A stretch of 8,189 nt of DNA from Bryobacterales bacterium (lineage in GTDB: Bacteria > Acidobacteriota > Terriglobia > Bryobacterales > Bryobacteraceae), in assembly GCA_003132865.1 (NCBI GenBank), contig PKYZ01000453.1, positions 1-8,189 on the forward strand, read 5' to 3'. How positions within the stretch are numbered: the first letter of the stretch is position 1; every line of letters begins with the position of its first letter. A program made the position numbers and the translations under genes. Positions 1-6,258 of this stretch are shown piece after piece. The notes beneath the pieces are model-generated. The model was not told the origin of the DNA. It made no database searches and saw nothing but the letters and a program-made list of their open reading frames with translations.

Positions 1-289
1 ATTTACGGATTGGAAAATGCTGACTGCAGAAGCACGTGAATTGTCAAGCCGATGGATCAACCTGTCCATGATCGGGATCCAGAGCGACAGCAACACCCAG
101 CCCGTGTCCGCCTCGCACAGCCGCTCAGGCAGGACCTCCGGCAGGGATCGGGCTGGGCACGAGGGATTCCGGCTATACGAGCCGAAGGAATTCGGCCGAA
201 ATCCTGCGCGATGCCGGATTCGCGTTGCCGCGCGTGAAGCATCCCAACCAAGTGCAAATCTCGGACGGTGGTGGTGCTGGGGCGGAAGC
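1..289. other. Left-edge stretch without a convincing gene
   Basis: No reading frame here resembles a protein family I recognise. The plus-strand frame is open from 72 to a TAG at 306-308. It could be read as the tail of some gene because it contains a protein-like stretch (residues reading SAEILRDAGF around 180-210), but it has no ATG and runs into the end of the minus-strand barrel gene. Other frames are arginine- and serine-rich, as expected for the wrong frame of GC-rich DNA. It could be a degraded gene end or simply the 3' flank of the minus-strand gene. I see no terminator hairpin with a T-tract downstream of that gene. Confidence 0.3.
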
Positions 290-1084
290 CTACCGGCTGA
301 GGCGGTAGCCCAGGATCATCTTTACCAGCAGATGATCGGTGCCGTGGGTGATGCCTACGCCCACGCCGAAATTGAACTCCCACTTCGGGTTCAGATTTAG
401 GTCGATGGCGGGCACGATCTGCTGCTGCTGGTCGCGCAGCGGATCGAAGCCGGTGACGGGACCCAGCGCGCCATAATACTCGATACCACCGGCGATCTTC
501 GGCGTGACGTCATAACTGACCTTGAAGTTGGGCGAGAATTCCAGCCCGCGGCGCGTGTCGGGACCGTGAAAGGCGCGATCCAGCGAGGGGTTGAACGCGC
601 TGTACCAGCGCCCCAGCTTCTTATCGATAATCGGGCGGATCTCCCAGGTCCAGGTATCCGCCGAGAAGATGGCGCGCTGATAACCGATCTCGGTCGACAG
701 GCTGATTCCAACTGGCAGGTGATAGCGCTCAGGCACGGCCACGCGCGGGCGGATGTGCGTGCCAACCCACATCCAACCGCCGCCGGGCTGATGGTCGGTG
801 AATTGATACAGGCCGGTTTCGAACCATTCGCTCCAACCGTGCGTGATCTCCAGGGTCTCGTGCTCCTGGTGTTCGGTGGGCAGCATGCCATCGATGATGG
901 TCTTGCTGCCCTGGACGGTGAAGTTGGAGTGCAATTCCACCATCGTGTTGTGGGGCGGGACCAGGTCCGACCCATAAACCTGGACCTCGTAGTTGCCCTG
1001 CCCGCGCGCCGCCGCGAGCGCTACAGCGAAGAATGCAGTCAGTAGACGCAACAGACCAATGTATCGTATTGGGTAGCACCCCAT
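290..1084 (-). CDS. Exported beta-barrel-like outer membrane protein, function unknown
   Basis: A 264-residue protein with an N-terminal signal peptide: a short arginine-containing n-region, a hydrophobic core around residues 10-25 (LLRLLTAFFAVALAAA), and a likely cleavage near residues 26-29. The mature part alternates hydrophobic and polar residues and is rich in aromatics (WTWEIR 145-150, IEYYGALG 201-208, KWEFNFGVGVGI 234-245). It ends in a strand-like GYRL segment, as expected for a small outer-membrane barrel. I recall similar Acidobacterial proteins of about this length with the same motifs (NTMVELHSNF, FSPNFKVSYD), but none with a known function. The ATG at 1084 is the first in frame. 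It has no good Shine-Dalgarno sequence, and a TTG or CTG slightly downstream is possible. The gene diverges from the aminopeptidase gene across an 80-bp spacer containing two hairpins, so the two may share control. Confidence 0.75.
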   Translation of the reverse strand: MGCYPIRYIGLLRLLTAFFAVALAAARGQGNYEVQVYGSDLVPPHNTMVELHSNFTVQGSKTIIDGMLPTEHQEHETLEITHGWSEWFETGLYQFTDHQPGGGWMWVGTHIRPRVAVPERYHLPVGISLSTEIGYQRAIFSADTWTWEIRPIIDKKLGRWYSAFNPSLDRAFHGPDTRRGLEFSPNFKVSYDVTPKIAGGIEYYGALGPVTGFDPLRDQQQQIVPAIDLNLNPKWEFNFGVGVGITHGTDHLLVKMILGYRLSR

Positions 1085-1096
1085 TGAGGGGACGCA

Positions 1097-1137
1097 CGTG
1101 TCCGCAGGAGTGCGGACACGGCACGCTGAGAGCGTGC
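1097..1137. repeat. Double perfect hairpin (REP-like) between divergent genes
   Basis: Two adjacent inverted repeats. The first has arms 1097-1106 and 1111-1120, a perfect 10-bp stem (CGTGTCCGCA) with a GGAG loop. The second has arms 1121-1127 and 1131-1137, a perfect 7-bp stem (GCACGCT) with a GAG loop. They abut with no spacer. The pair fills half of the 80-bp gap between the two divergent start codons, so it lies in the promoter or leader region of one or both genes. The arrangement resembles dispersed palindromic repeats that I recall from Acidobacterial intergenic regions. Within this window it occurs once. Confidence 0.75.
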
Positions 1138-1145
1138 GCCACGTC

Positions 1146-1151
1146 GGGAGG
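1146..1151 (+). promoter_or_regulatory. Ribosome binding site of the M24 peptidase gene
   Basis: GGGAGG lies 13 nt before the ATG at 1165. The spacing is long, but it is the only Shine-Dalgarno-like sequence between the double hairpin and the start, and it supports the ATG that gives a complete twin-arginine signal peptide. Confidence 0.4.
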
Positions 1152-1164
1152 CTAAACTACAGAG

Positions 1165-2409
1165 ATGGCCACACGCCGATCTTTCCTTCTCTCCGCGGGA
1201 CTGGCGCCCGCCGCTTTGTCCGCCGCGCCGGCCGGTTCGCCGATCGCCCAACTGAAGAACCGGCGCGCCGAAGCCCAGCCGATCTCGACCGCCGAACGCC
1301 GCGCCCGCATCGAACGCGCGCAGCAATTGATGGTGGAGAACAAGATCGCCGCCATTTGTCTGGCCGGCGGCACGTCGCTCAACTATTTCAGCGGCGCGCG
1401 CTGGGGCAATAGCGAGCGCCTGTTCATGATGATCATTCCGGCGCGCGGCGATGCTTTCTTCGTCTGCCCGGGCTTCGAAGAGGATCGCGCGCGGGAACAG
1501 ATCGCCGCCGGACCGGTAACGGGCGCGCACGTCTACACCTGGCAGGAAGACGAAAGCCCGTACGCCCTGGCGGCCTTCGGTCTGAAAGAAGCCGGCCTCC
1601 TCACGGGCAAGATCGGCATCGAGGAGACCACGCCGTTTGTCTTCGCCGACAGCATCGCGAAAGCCGTCCCGGCGGCCACCGTGACCAGCGCCACGCCGGT
1701 TACCTCCGGGTGCCGCATGATCAAGAGCCCGGCTGAAATGGCGCTGCTTCGCCTGGCTTCCAGGGTGACCATACAGGCCTATGAGGCCGCCTGGGAATCC
1801 ATGCGCGACGGCATGACCGCCCGGGAGTTCGGCGAACTGATTGGGTCCGCCTACCAGGCGCTCGGGTTTCCGGGCTTTGCCAGTGTGCAGGCCGGAGAAT
1901 ACACCGCGCTGCCGCATGGCTCGCGTCAGCCGCAAATCATCCGCGAGGGTTCCATCGTGCTGATCGACGATGGTTGCACGGTGGAAGGATATCAGTCCGA
2001 TATCAGCCGCACGTTTGTGCTGGGGAAGGCCACGGACAAAATGAAGCGGGTCTTCGACATCGTGCATCGCGCGCAAAGCGCGGCGCTGGCGGCGGCTCGT
2101 CCGGGAGTGCCATGCGAGGCCGTGGACGCCGCCGCGCGCAAAGTGATCGTGGATGCCGGCTATGGCCCCGGCTACAAATACTTCACGCATCGCGTCGGCC
2201 ACGGATTGGGGATGGACGGCCATGAGTGGCCGTACCTGGTTCGGGGCGACACCCTGCCGCTGGCGGCCAACATGACCTTCAGCGATGAGCCGGGTATTTA
2301 CATCCGGGGGCAATTCGGCGTGCGTCTGGAAGACGATATGCACATTACGGAATCCGCCGCGGAGTTGCTGACGCCGCAGAGCCCGTCGTTGGAGCAGCCG
2401 TTCGGGTAG
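1165..2409 (+). CDS. Tat-exported M24 family Xaa-Pro aminopeptidase
   Basis: A 414-residue metallopeptidase of the creatinase/aminopeptidase P fold, expected to remove N-terminal residues preceding proline. The N-terminus has a twin-arginine signal (TRRSFLLSAG, residues 3-12, with an Ala-rich cleavage region near 18-22), so it should act outside the cytoplasm. A creatinase N-like domain covers roughly residues 40-180 and the catalytic pita-bread domain roughly 190-400. All five metal ligands are visible: D268 (IDDG), D279 (YQSDISRTF), H346 (VGHGLGMD), E375 (SDEPGIY) and E389 (VRLEDD). Histidines corresponding to the substrate-side residues of E. coli PepP are also present (H251, H342, H353). 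Nothing is truncated, so it should be active. M24 members vary in specificity (proline peptidase, prolidase-like, creatinase-like), so the substrate is inferred. It diverges from an outer-membrane protein gene, consistent with a periplasmic role in peptide scavenging. Confidence 0.92.
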   Translation: MATRRSFLLSAGLAPAALSAAPAGSPIAQLKNRRAEAQPISTAERRARIERAQQLMVENKIAAICLAGGTSLNYFSGARWGNSERLFMMIIPARGDAFFVCPGFEEDRAREQIAAGPVTGAHVYTWQEDESPYALAAFGLKEAGLLTGKIGIEETTPFVFADSIAKAVPAATVTSATPVTSGCRMIKSPAEMALLRLASRVTIQAYEAAWESMRDGMTAREFGELIGSAYQALGFPGFASVQAGEYTALPHGSRQPQIIREGSIVLIDDGCTVEGYQSDISRTFVLGKATDKMKRVFDIVHRAQSAALAAARPGVPCEAVDAAARKVIVDAGYGPGYKYFTHRVGHGLGMDGHEWPYLVRGDTLPLAANMTFSDEPGIYIRGQFGVRLEDDMHITESAAELLTPQSPSLEQPFG

Positions 2410-2410
2410 G

Positions 2411-2445
2411 TGGCGGGCATCTGTCGCGGAATGCCCTTGCCGCCA
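2411..2445. terminator. Imperfect hairpin between convergent genes
   Basis: GGGCAT (2415-2420) pairs with ATGCCC (2431-2436) around a 10-nt loop. An outer TGGC (2411-2414) can pair with GCCA (2442-2445) across a small bulge. It starts directly after the stop codon of the M24 gene and ends before the antitoxin stop, so it may end transcription in both directions. There is no T-tract, so intrinsic termination is uncertain. Confidence 0.35.
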
Positions 2446-2448
2446 GGA

Positions 2449-2718
2449 TCAGGTCATGTCTACCTTTAGGCCCGCGGAGGTCGGCATGTTGACCAGCGTG
2501 TCTAAGGTGAACGACCCGATCTTACCGCGCATCAGGTCCGAGATCCGGGGCTGCGAAACACCCATGATCCTGGCGGCGCTGGCTTGACTGATCTTTCTGT
2601 CCTGGAAATAGCTGCTCAGGGCGATCATCATCTGGGCTCTCATGCGGAGGTTTTCAACCTAGGCCGGTGGAAATCCGCAATCCACAAAAACATTCTCATT
2701 ACCTTTGGTGGCTCGCAT
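2449..2718 (-). pseudogene. higA: HigA-type XRE antitoxin with in-frame amber codon
   Basis: The frame starts at ATG 2718-2716, overlapping the toxin stop by one base (TGATG), the usual coupling in this operon type. It reads 19 codons of a normal antitoxin N-terminus (NVFVDCGFPPA at residues 9-19) and meets TAG at 2659-2661, codon 20. The same frame continues without a shift into VENLRMRAQMMIAL and the helix-turn-helix ISQASAARIMGVSQPRISDL. It then reaches DTLVNM and the stop at 2449-2451. Total length would be about 89 residues, normal for the family. Re-initiation at ATG 2643 would give a 64-residue protein that keeps the DNA-binding helices but loses the N-terminal segment. Readthrough or suppression could restore it, but the neighbouring toxin is also damaged, so decay is more likely. 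A sequencing error at a single base remains possible. Confidence 0.8.
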
Positions 2719-2966
2719 CACTTCCGCCTTTCCAGCAGTTCGCGATAGCGCTTCATGTCCAAGTGGAAGACCCGGTACTCGCTCTCCAAATGAACTCGAA
2801 TCTCTGTAACTCGCGGTCCGACAAGTGGCATCGTCTTCCAGTCCGTGGCTGGACGTCCCGCCTGGATCAACTGATAGCCAGCTTCCCAGCGCGCTGCCTC
2901 GGGGAAATGTCGCAGGCGGTCACGGCTGTCTCCGAGCCAGCAGATCGGCTTACGAAGATCCCTCAA
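2718..2966 (-). pseudogene. higB: HigB/RelE-like (Gp49 family) toxin with internal deletion
   Basis: The N-terminal half matches phage-derived Gp49-like/HigB toxins, which as a family inhibit growth by cutting mRNA: KPICWLGDSRDRLRHFP, then AGYQL, WKTMPLVGPRVTEIRV and EYRVF. After EYRVFHL the protein jumps to DMKRYRELLERRK, which is the usual extreme C-terminus. The intervening segment of about 30 residues, typically reading like YVLHAF.KKTQKT and holding the catalytic region, is missing without loss of frame. The deletion scar lies near 2754-2766. The product is about 82 residues instead of about 110. The start is uncertain. TTG at 2966 gives a family-like beginning, and GTG at 3008 would add 14 residues that look unrelated and lie over the promoter. 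A nuclease activity is unlikely. The gene still overlaps the antitoxin by one base. Confidence 0.75.
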
Positions 2967-2976
2967 TCCATTTGAT

Positions 2977-3004
2977 TGTATAGAATTCTCATAGCCGGAA
3001 CCAA
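2977..3004 (-). promoter_or_regulatory. Putative promoter of the TA operon
   Basis: On the minus strand, TTGGTT (2999-3004) lies 16 nt upstream of TATACA (2977-2982). The predicted start of transcription falls almost at the TTG start codon at 2966, so the transcript would have almost no leader. The match is moderate and untested. Confidence 0.35.
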
Positions 3005-3035
3005 TCACCAGCCACCAGTCGCCAACCCCCAGCCA
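3001..3035. repeat. Five-copy heptamer tandem array
   Basis: Five consecutive 7-bp units all begin with CCA: CCAATCA, CCAGCCA, CCAGTCG, CCAACCC, CCAGCCA. They are degenerate but in strict 7-bp phase. The array lies between the TA promoter and the YdeI-like gene and overlaps the putative -35 box. Heptameric short tandem repeats of this style are known in cyanobacteria and I recall similar ones in Acidobacteria. Confidence 0.6.
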
Positions 3036-3097
3036 CGGCGAGCTATGCTCGTCTTTTCGAACTTAGCGATAAACTGTATCATGGCGTTCCTCCAAGG

Positions 3098-3697
3098 ATG
3101 CCTAGTCGTAGCACGGCCATGCAAGAATCGAATACGTCCATACTCCTGTTTCGCCGGCAAAAGGACTGGCAGGACTGGCTGGGCGCCAATCACGCCACGT
3201 CGTCCGGCGCCTGGTTGCGGCTGGCAAAGAAGAGATCCGCCATCCAGTCGGTGTCATACAGGGAAGCGCTCGAAGCGGCGCTCTGCTTCGGCTGGATCGA
3301 CGCCCAAAAGAAGGGCGAGAGCGAGCAGGCCTGGCTGCAAAGGTTCACCCCGCGCCGGGACAAAAGCATCTGGTCGAAGGTGAATCGCGGGAAAGCCGCG
3401 GCGCTCATCAAAGCGGGCCGCATGCAGCCGGCCGGACTGGAGCAGGTTGAGCGCGCGAAGAAGGATGGGCGGTGGGATGCCGCATACGATTCGCCCGGCA
3501 GCGCCGAGGTGCCGGACGATTTGCAGGCGGCCCTCGATCGGAATCCGCGGGCCAAGGCCTTCTTCGGCGCATTGGACCGCGCGAATCGCTATGCCATCCT
3601 TTGGCGAATTCAGACTGTCAAGAAGGCCGAGACGCGCGCGCGGCGCATCCGGCAATTCATCGAAATGCTGAAGAGGCACGAGAAGGTGCATCCCTGA
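3098..3697 (+). CDS. YdeI/OmpD-associated family protein (COG4430-like)
   Basis: A 199-residue soluble protein with the hallmarks of the family linked to OmpD and bacteriocin protection. These are a W-rich N-terminus (QKDWQDWLGANHA, 21-33), SYREALEAALCFGWIDAQ (53-70), QRFTPRR (81-87), SIWSKVN (90-96), then AGRMQPAGLEQVERAKKDGRWDAAY (106-130, key residues G107 to Y130). The C-terminus resembles normal family ends, so it appears full length. The biochemical role of the family is not established. The name comes from genetic association in enterobacteria. The start is uncertain: ATG 3098 has AAGG only one base upstream, while ATG 3119 gives a family-like N-terminus but has no Shine-Dalgarno sequence. 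It converges with the small membrane gene, with a hairpin between. Confidence 0.85.
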   Translation: MPSRSTAMQESNTSILLFRRQKDWQDWLGANHATSSGAWLRLAKKRSAIQSVSYREALEAALCFGWIDAQKKGESEQAWLQRFTPRRDKSIWSKVNRGKAAALIKAGRMQPAGLEQVERAKKDGRWDAAYDSPGSAEVPDDLQAALDRNPRAKAFFGALDRANRYAILWRIQTVKKAETRARRIRQFIEMLKRHEKVHP

Positions 3698-3706
3698 GAT
3701 GACGGC

Positions 3707-3726
3707 GAGGTCACCGCGAGTGACTC
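3707..3726. terminator. Hairpin between convergent genes
   Basis: GAGGTCAC (3707-3714) pairs with GTGACTC (3720-3726) around a 5-nt loop with one bulged G. It sits 10 nt after the YdeI-like stop and touches the stop codon of the opposing gene. There is no T-tract. A bidirectional terminator role is inferred from position. Confidence 0.35.
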
Positions 3727-4030
3727 ACCACATCAACAGCAATCCCACGCAGCGCCAAGCCACATACCCCAGCGGAATCGCTTCCACCCACCGCATCTGC
3801 CTGGGGTGAAGACCAAAGCGAATCGCCACCGCGCACGCCACGCCCGCCGCCACCCAGTAAGGATTCAGCCCGCCGGAAAAGCCGATCGTGTAGCCCGCGA
3901 TGAATGCGTAACAGACCAACGGCCAGTTGGCGGCCAGCGACGCGCGGAAGCGCCGCCACACCAGCATAAGCGTCAACGCCAGCACGAGCGCGGTAATGCC
4001 ATTGAACAGGGTGAACGGGTAATGCCCCAT
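3725..4030 (-). CDS. Small three-helix membrane protein, unknown function
   Basis: A 101-residue hydrophobic protein that I do not assign to a named family. Three membrane segments are visible: residues about 7-24 (LFNGITALVLALTLMLVW), 35-52 (WPLVCYAFIAGYTIGFSG) and 57-72, with a further hydrophobic stretch at 84-101 that could be a fourth. Positive residues cluster after the first segment (WRRFR 25-29) and before the last (HPRQMRW), consistent with inner-membrane topology. The ATG at 4030 has only a weak TGAG upstream. It is monocistronic, facing the YdeI-like gene and diverging from the TPR-TonB gene. Codon use and length favour a real gene over chance. Confidence 0.65.
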   Translation of the reverse strand: MGHYPFTLFNGITALVLALTLMLVWRRFRASLAANWPLVCYAFIAGYTIGFSGGLNPYWVAAGVACAVAIRFGLHPRQMRWVEAIPLGYVAWRCVGLLLMW

Positions 4031-4252
4031 GCGCTCAGCGTAGCGCGATGGCGCCCAGCACGCGATCGGTCAACGAATCCAAAAATAGGTGGAGCCGCGG
4101 GATCGGAATTGGATGTATACTGAATGGCAATCATGCGCAAGATGGAAATCCCAGACTGACACCAAATTTGACCGAACGCCCAAACTTCCGGAAGAGACAA
4201 GACGATGCGATTGCCGGCCCCGATGTACAGTAGGGGCGTTCAGGATACCAAG
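4031..4252. promoter_or_regulatory. Divergent intergenic region with a possible -10 box
   Basis: This 222-bp gap separates the small membrane gene (minus) from the TPR-TonB gene (plus). TATACT at 4116-4121 is a good -10 hexamer on the plus strand, but I see no matching -35. TTGACC lies further down near 4167 without a clear -10. AGGA at 4242-4245, 7 nt before ATG 4253, is the ribosome binding site that decides the start of the TPR gene. I see no protein-coding signal in either strand. Confidence 0.35.
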
Positions 4253-5453
4253 ATGGAGATCCGTGTTGGGAACCGAACGATGCGAGCCGTTGCCGCGCTG
4301 CTGGTGCTTGGGGTAACTACGCTCATGGGGCAAGATTCTCCGCAACCGCCGGATTGGCGGGATTGGATCAAGCAAGGCACTGAGGCGTTCCGGTACGCGC
4401 GCTATTCAGAAGCGGTCTCCGCGTTTCAGAAGGCGTCCGATTCGAATCCTAAAAGCCCAGTGCCGCATCTTTACCTGGCGCTCGGGTGGTTTCAGCAGTA
4501 CATTCCGAATGCCGTGTCCGCGGATAATGCGGATCGCGCGCGCCGGGCGGAAACGGAGTTACGCCGCGCGTTGACCCTGGACCCCATGAGTCGGATCGCC
4601 GTCGTCATGCTGGGTCAGTTAGCCTTCTACGAGGGCCGGCTGGAGGAGGCTCGCAAGTGGTATCGGAAAGCGTTGGCTGCCGAACCGCGGAACGCGGATA
4701 TCTGGTGCACACTCGGGACAATCGCCCAGCAGCAGTGGCTCCGGCAGGGCAAGCCGGCGCACCAGCCAATTCTCGACGAGGCGATTGTGGATTTCGAGAA
4801 AGCCGTTGCACTCGATCCTGTTCACGAAGTTGCCATGCAGTATCTGAGCCTGCTGCTTCGCGAGCGTGCCGGAACGCGCGATGGCGACGAAGAGAGGCGC
4901 CAGGACCTGGCCGCGGCCGACCGGTGGCTGGAGAAGTCGGCCGACGCCCGGGCCGAAAAGGTTCAGGCAGCGATTGCATGGACCGTTAGCCGCCCGCCGG
5001 ACATTGGCAATCCGGACCCGCTCTTAAAGCAATGGGCCTTGATGGCGGTCTCGCCACCTCCACCTCCACCTCCACCGCCGGCCTCCGCTAAGGGCGGGCC
5101 GGCATCCGGCGGGCCCCGAAGCCATGGAGTGATTCGTTTTGAACCAACGGTGAGAAGCGCCGATGAGGCGCCGCCAATTCGCGTTGCCCCAGCCGTACAG
5201 GCGCAGAAGCTCATCGCCAAGGTAGATCCCGAGTATGCGGCCGGCGCATCGAGCTGAAGACCCGGTGCGGTTCGTCGTCGTGATTGGCAAGGAAGGCCAC
5301 ATTGTTACCGAGACCTTGATCAGCGGGAATCCTTGGCTGGTTCAAACCGCTGTCGAAGCGCTCCGCCGGTGGGTTTACCAACCTACCTTGGTGAACGGAA
5401 GGCAGGTTGATGTCGTTACGGAAGTCCGGTTGGAGTTCAAGCCTGGACAGTAG
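4253..5453 (+). pseudogene. Exported TPR protein with TonB C-terminal domain, frameshifted
   Basis: Starting at ATG 4253 (AGGA 7 nt upstream), the first frame encodes 334 residues. It begins with a signal peptide (hydrophobic core VAALLVLGVTTLMG, 12-26) and then tetratricopeptide repeats around 38-66, 115-146 and 150-189 (for example ALAAEPRN and AVALDP helix ends). Nine consecutive prolines (268-276) follow, with a Gly/Ser/Pro linker, and then the start of a TonB C-terminal domain (KLIAKVDPEY, 319-328). The frame ends at TGA 5255-5257. The rest of the domain is in the +1 frame from about 5235 to 5453: PVRFVVVIGKEGHIVTETLI, then TAVEALRRWVYQPTLVNGR and VRLEFKPGQ. The two parts fit end to end, with roughly 8 nt missing at the join (5233-5260). 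TonB-like tails usually contact other envelope proteins in the periplasm. Start codons at 4205 and 4280 are alternatives. The frameshift could be a real mutation or a sequencing error. Confidence 0.8.
5054..5080 (+). repeat. CCACCT microsatellite encoding nine prolines
   Basis: Three and a half CCACCT units followed by CCGCCG, giving a nine-proline run that joins the TPR part to the TonB-like tail. Hexamer slippage would change the linker length by two prolines without altering the frame. The run lies about 155 bp upstream of the frameshift, so it does not explain the shift. Confidence 0.8.
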
Positions 5454-5456
5454 TCA

Positions 5457-5495
5457 TGTCCCCGCGTCGCCGTGTCCCCGCGTCGCCGCGTCGCC
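5457..5495. repeat. 16-bp tandem repeat, about 2.5 copies
   Basis: GTCCCCGCGTCGCC occurs at 5458-5471 and 5474-5487, with a partial third copy (GCGTCGCC) at 5488-5495. It begins directly after the TAG of the TonB-like domain (5451-5453) and ends before the promoter of the next gene. Confidence 0.7.
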
Positions 5496-5523
5496 CGCTC
5501 AGCCCGCCCTCCGCGAACAACTT

Positions 5524-5554
5524 GCTACAATGTCCTGTTCGTTTAAATCGGAGG
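5524..5554 (+). promoter_or_regulatory. Extended -10 promoter and RBS for the membrane protein at 5562
   Basis: TGCTACAAT (the extended -10 TGn followed by TACAAT, 5526-5531) lies about 30 bp before the start. No -35 is apparent, as is common for extended -10 promoters. CGGAGG at 5549-5554 lies 7 nt before GTG 5562, which decides that start over the ATG at 5583. Confidence 0.5.
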
Positions 5555-5561
5555 TCTGCTG

Positions 5562-5957
5562 GTGGCTGCACTGAGGGCCCTTATGCGCGTGTTCAGCTAT
5601 CTCTTTCACGGTCTGTTGACGCTGTTCCTGCTGGCCATTTCAGTCGTGGCGTGGTCCAGCGGCCAGCCGTTGCAGCTTGAAATGCTGCCCTGGCAGGGCC
5701 AGACGCTCACCTACTGGCTGCTTTGCGCCGCTCTGGTGGGTCTGGCGTCGGTTATCCTGGCGATCTGCCGGAGATGGCGCCCGCTGTTCTTCCTGTGGAG
5801 CCTTGCCGTCCTGGCGACGATGGCCCGGGGATTCTTTTTCAGCCACTATTACTTCGCTGGCCTGCCGGAATTTCGCGGCGCGCTATACTTGACCGCCGGT
5901 GCGCTGATCGCGGCTTTCGGAGCGTGGTTTCAGTTGCGCCGCGAGCCGTTGCGCTAG
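5562..5957 (+). CDS. Four-helix inner-membrane protein, unknown function
   Basis: A 131-residue hydrophobic protein that I do not assign to a family. Four membrane segments are visible: residues about 12-32 (SYLFHGLLTLFLLAISVVAW), 50-68 (TYWLLCAALVGLASVILAI), 73-91 (PLFFLWSLAVLATMARGFF) and 106-124 (ALYLTAGALIAAFGAWFQL). Arginines flank the second and third (CRRWRP, 69-74) and end the protein (LRREPLR), giving a plausible topology. The GTG start has a well-spaced ribosome binding site, and the extended -10 suggests independent transcription. It lies 104 bp downstream of the broken TPR-TonB gene on the same strand, but the tandem repeat and promoter between them argue against one operon. Confidence 0.75.
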   Translation: MAALRALMRVFSYLFHGLLTLFLLAISVVAWSSGQPLQLEMLPWQGQTLTYWLLCAALVGLASVILAICRRWRPLFFLWSLAVLATMARGFFFSHYYFAGLPEFRGALYLTAGALIAAFGAWFQLRREPLR

Positions 5958-6211
5958 CTAGTTTCTGTCGCGAAACCCATAAGCCATTGATACGCCAGCA
6001 GTTATTGGTGCGGCTGGCGTTGGGAGGCCGACTCTGCCGTTGCCCGCGAGGCCCCGTTCTTTCGCCGGCCGCCCTTTCCAAAGATCGCGACGGCGGTGAC
6101 CCTCGGCGCTCGGTGTCGTCCGCAGGCACCCCTGGTGTCGCCGCCGGTTCAATCTCGCCGGCTCGCAGTTCCTGCGCCCAAAACAGGGCGATTACGCACC
6201 GCTTGTCGTTG
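5958..6211. other. Intergenic stretch with no recognised gene
   Basis: About 250 bp without a credible coding frame. A minus-strand frame (5958-6152) is open but rich in Arg and Pro at its start and matches nothing I know. A short inverted repeat (GTTTC and GAAAC around 5961-5976) follows the membrane gene stop and could be a weak hairpin without a T-tract. The stretch probably marks old insertion or deletion debris next to the IS remnants. Confidence 0.35.
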
Positions 6212-6258
6212 TTTCATCGTTATGAATGAAATTTAATGCCCTCCGGCCCCCGGGAGGC

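Noticed and set aside
17..400. Plus-strand open frame of 127 residues at the left edge
   Set aside because: No family resemblance, Ser/Arg-rich composition, no ribosome binding site, and it overlaps the end of the barrel gene.
1039..2343. Long 434-residue minus-strand open frame opposite the peptidase gene
   Set aside because: It mirrors the plus-strand M24 gene, which has all metal ligands. Its composition (Arg, Gly, His, Ala rich) is typical of an antisense frame in GC-rich DNA.
4070..4375. Minus-strand 101-residue open frame overlapping the TPR gene start
   Set aside because: It opposes the signal peptide of a well-supported gene and contains no recognisable domain.
6006..6017. TGGTGCGGCTGG, which on the minus strand reads like a tRNA acceptor end with CCA
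   Set aside because: The adjoining sequence cannot form a T-arm with the GTTCRA loop, and no cloverleaf is possible. A tRNA att-site remnant cannot be supported.
5958..6152. Minus-strand 64-residue open frame
   Set aside because: No start signal or family resemblance. The Arg- and Pro-rich composition suggests chance.
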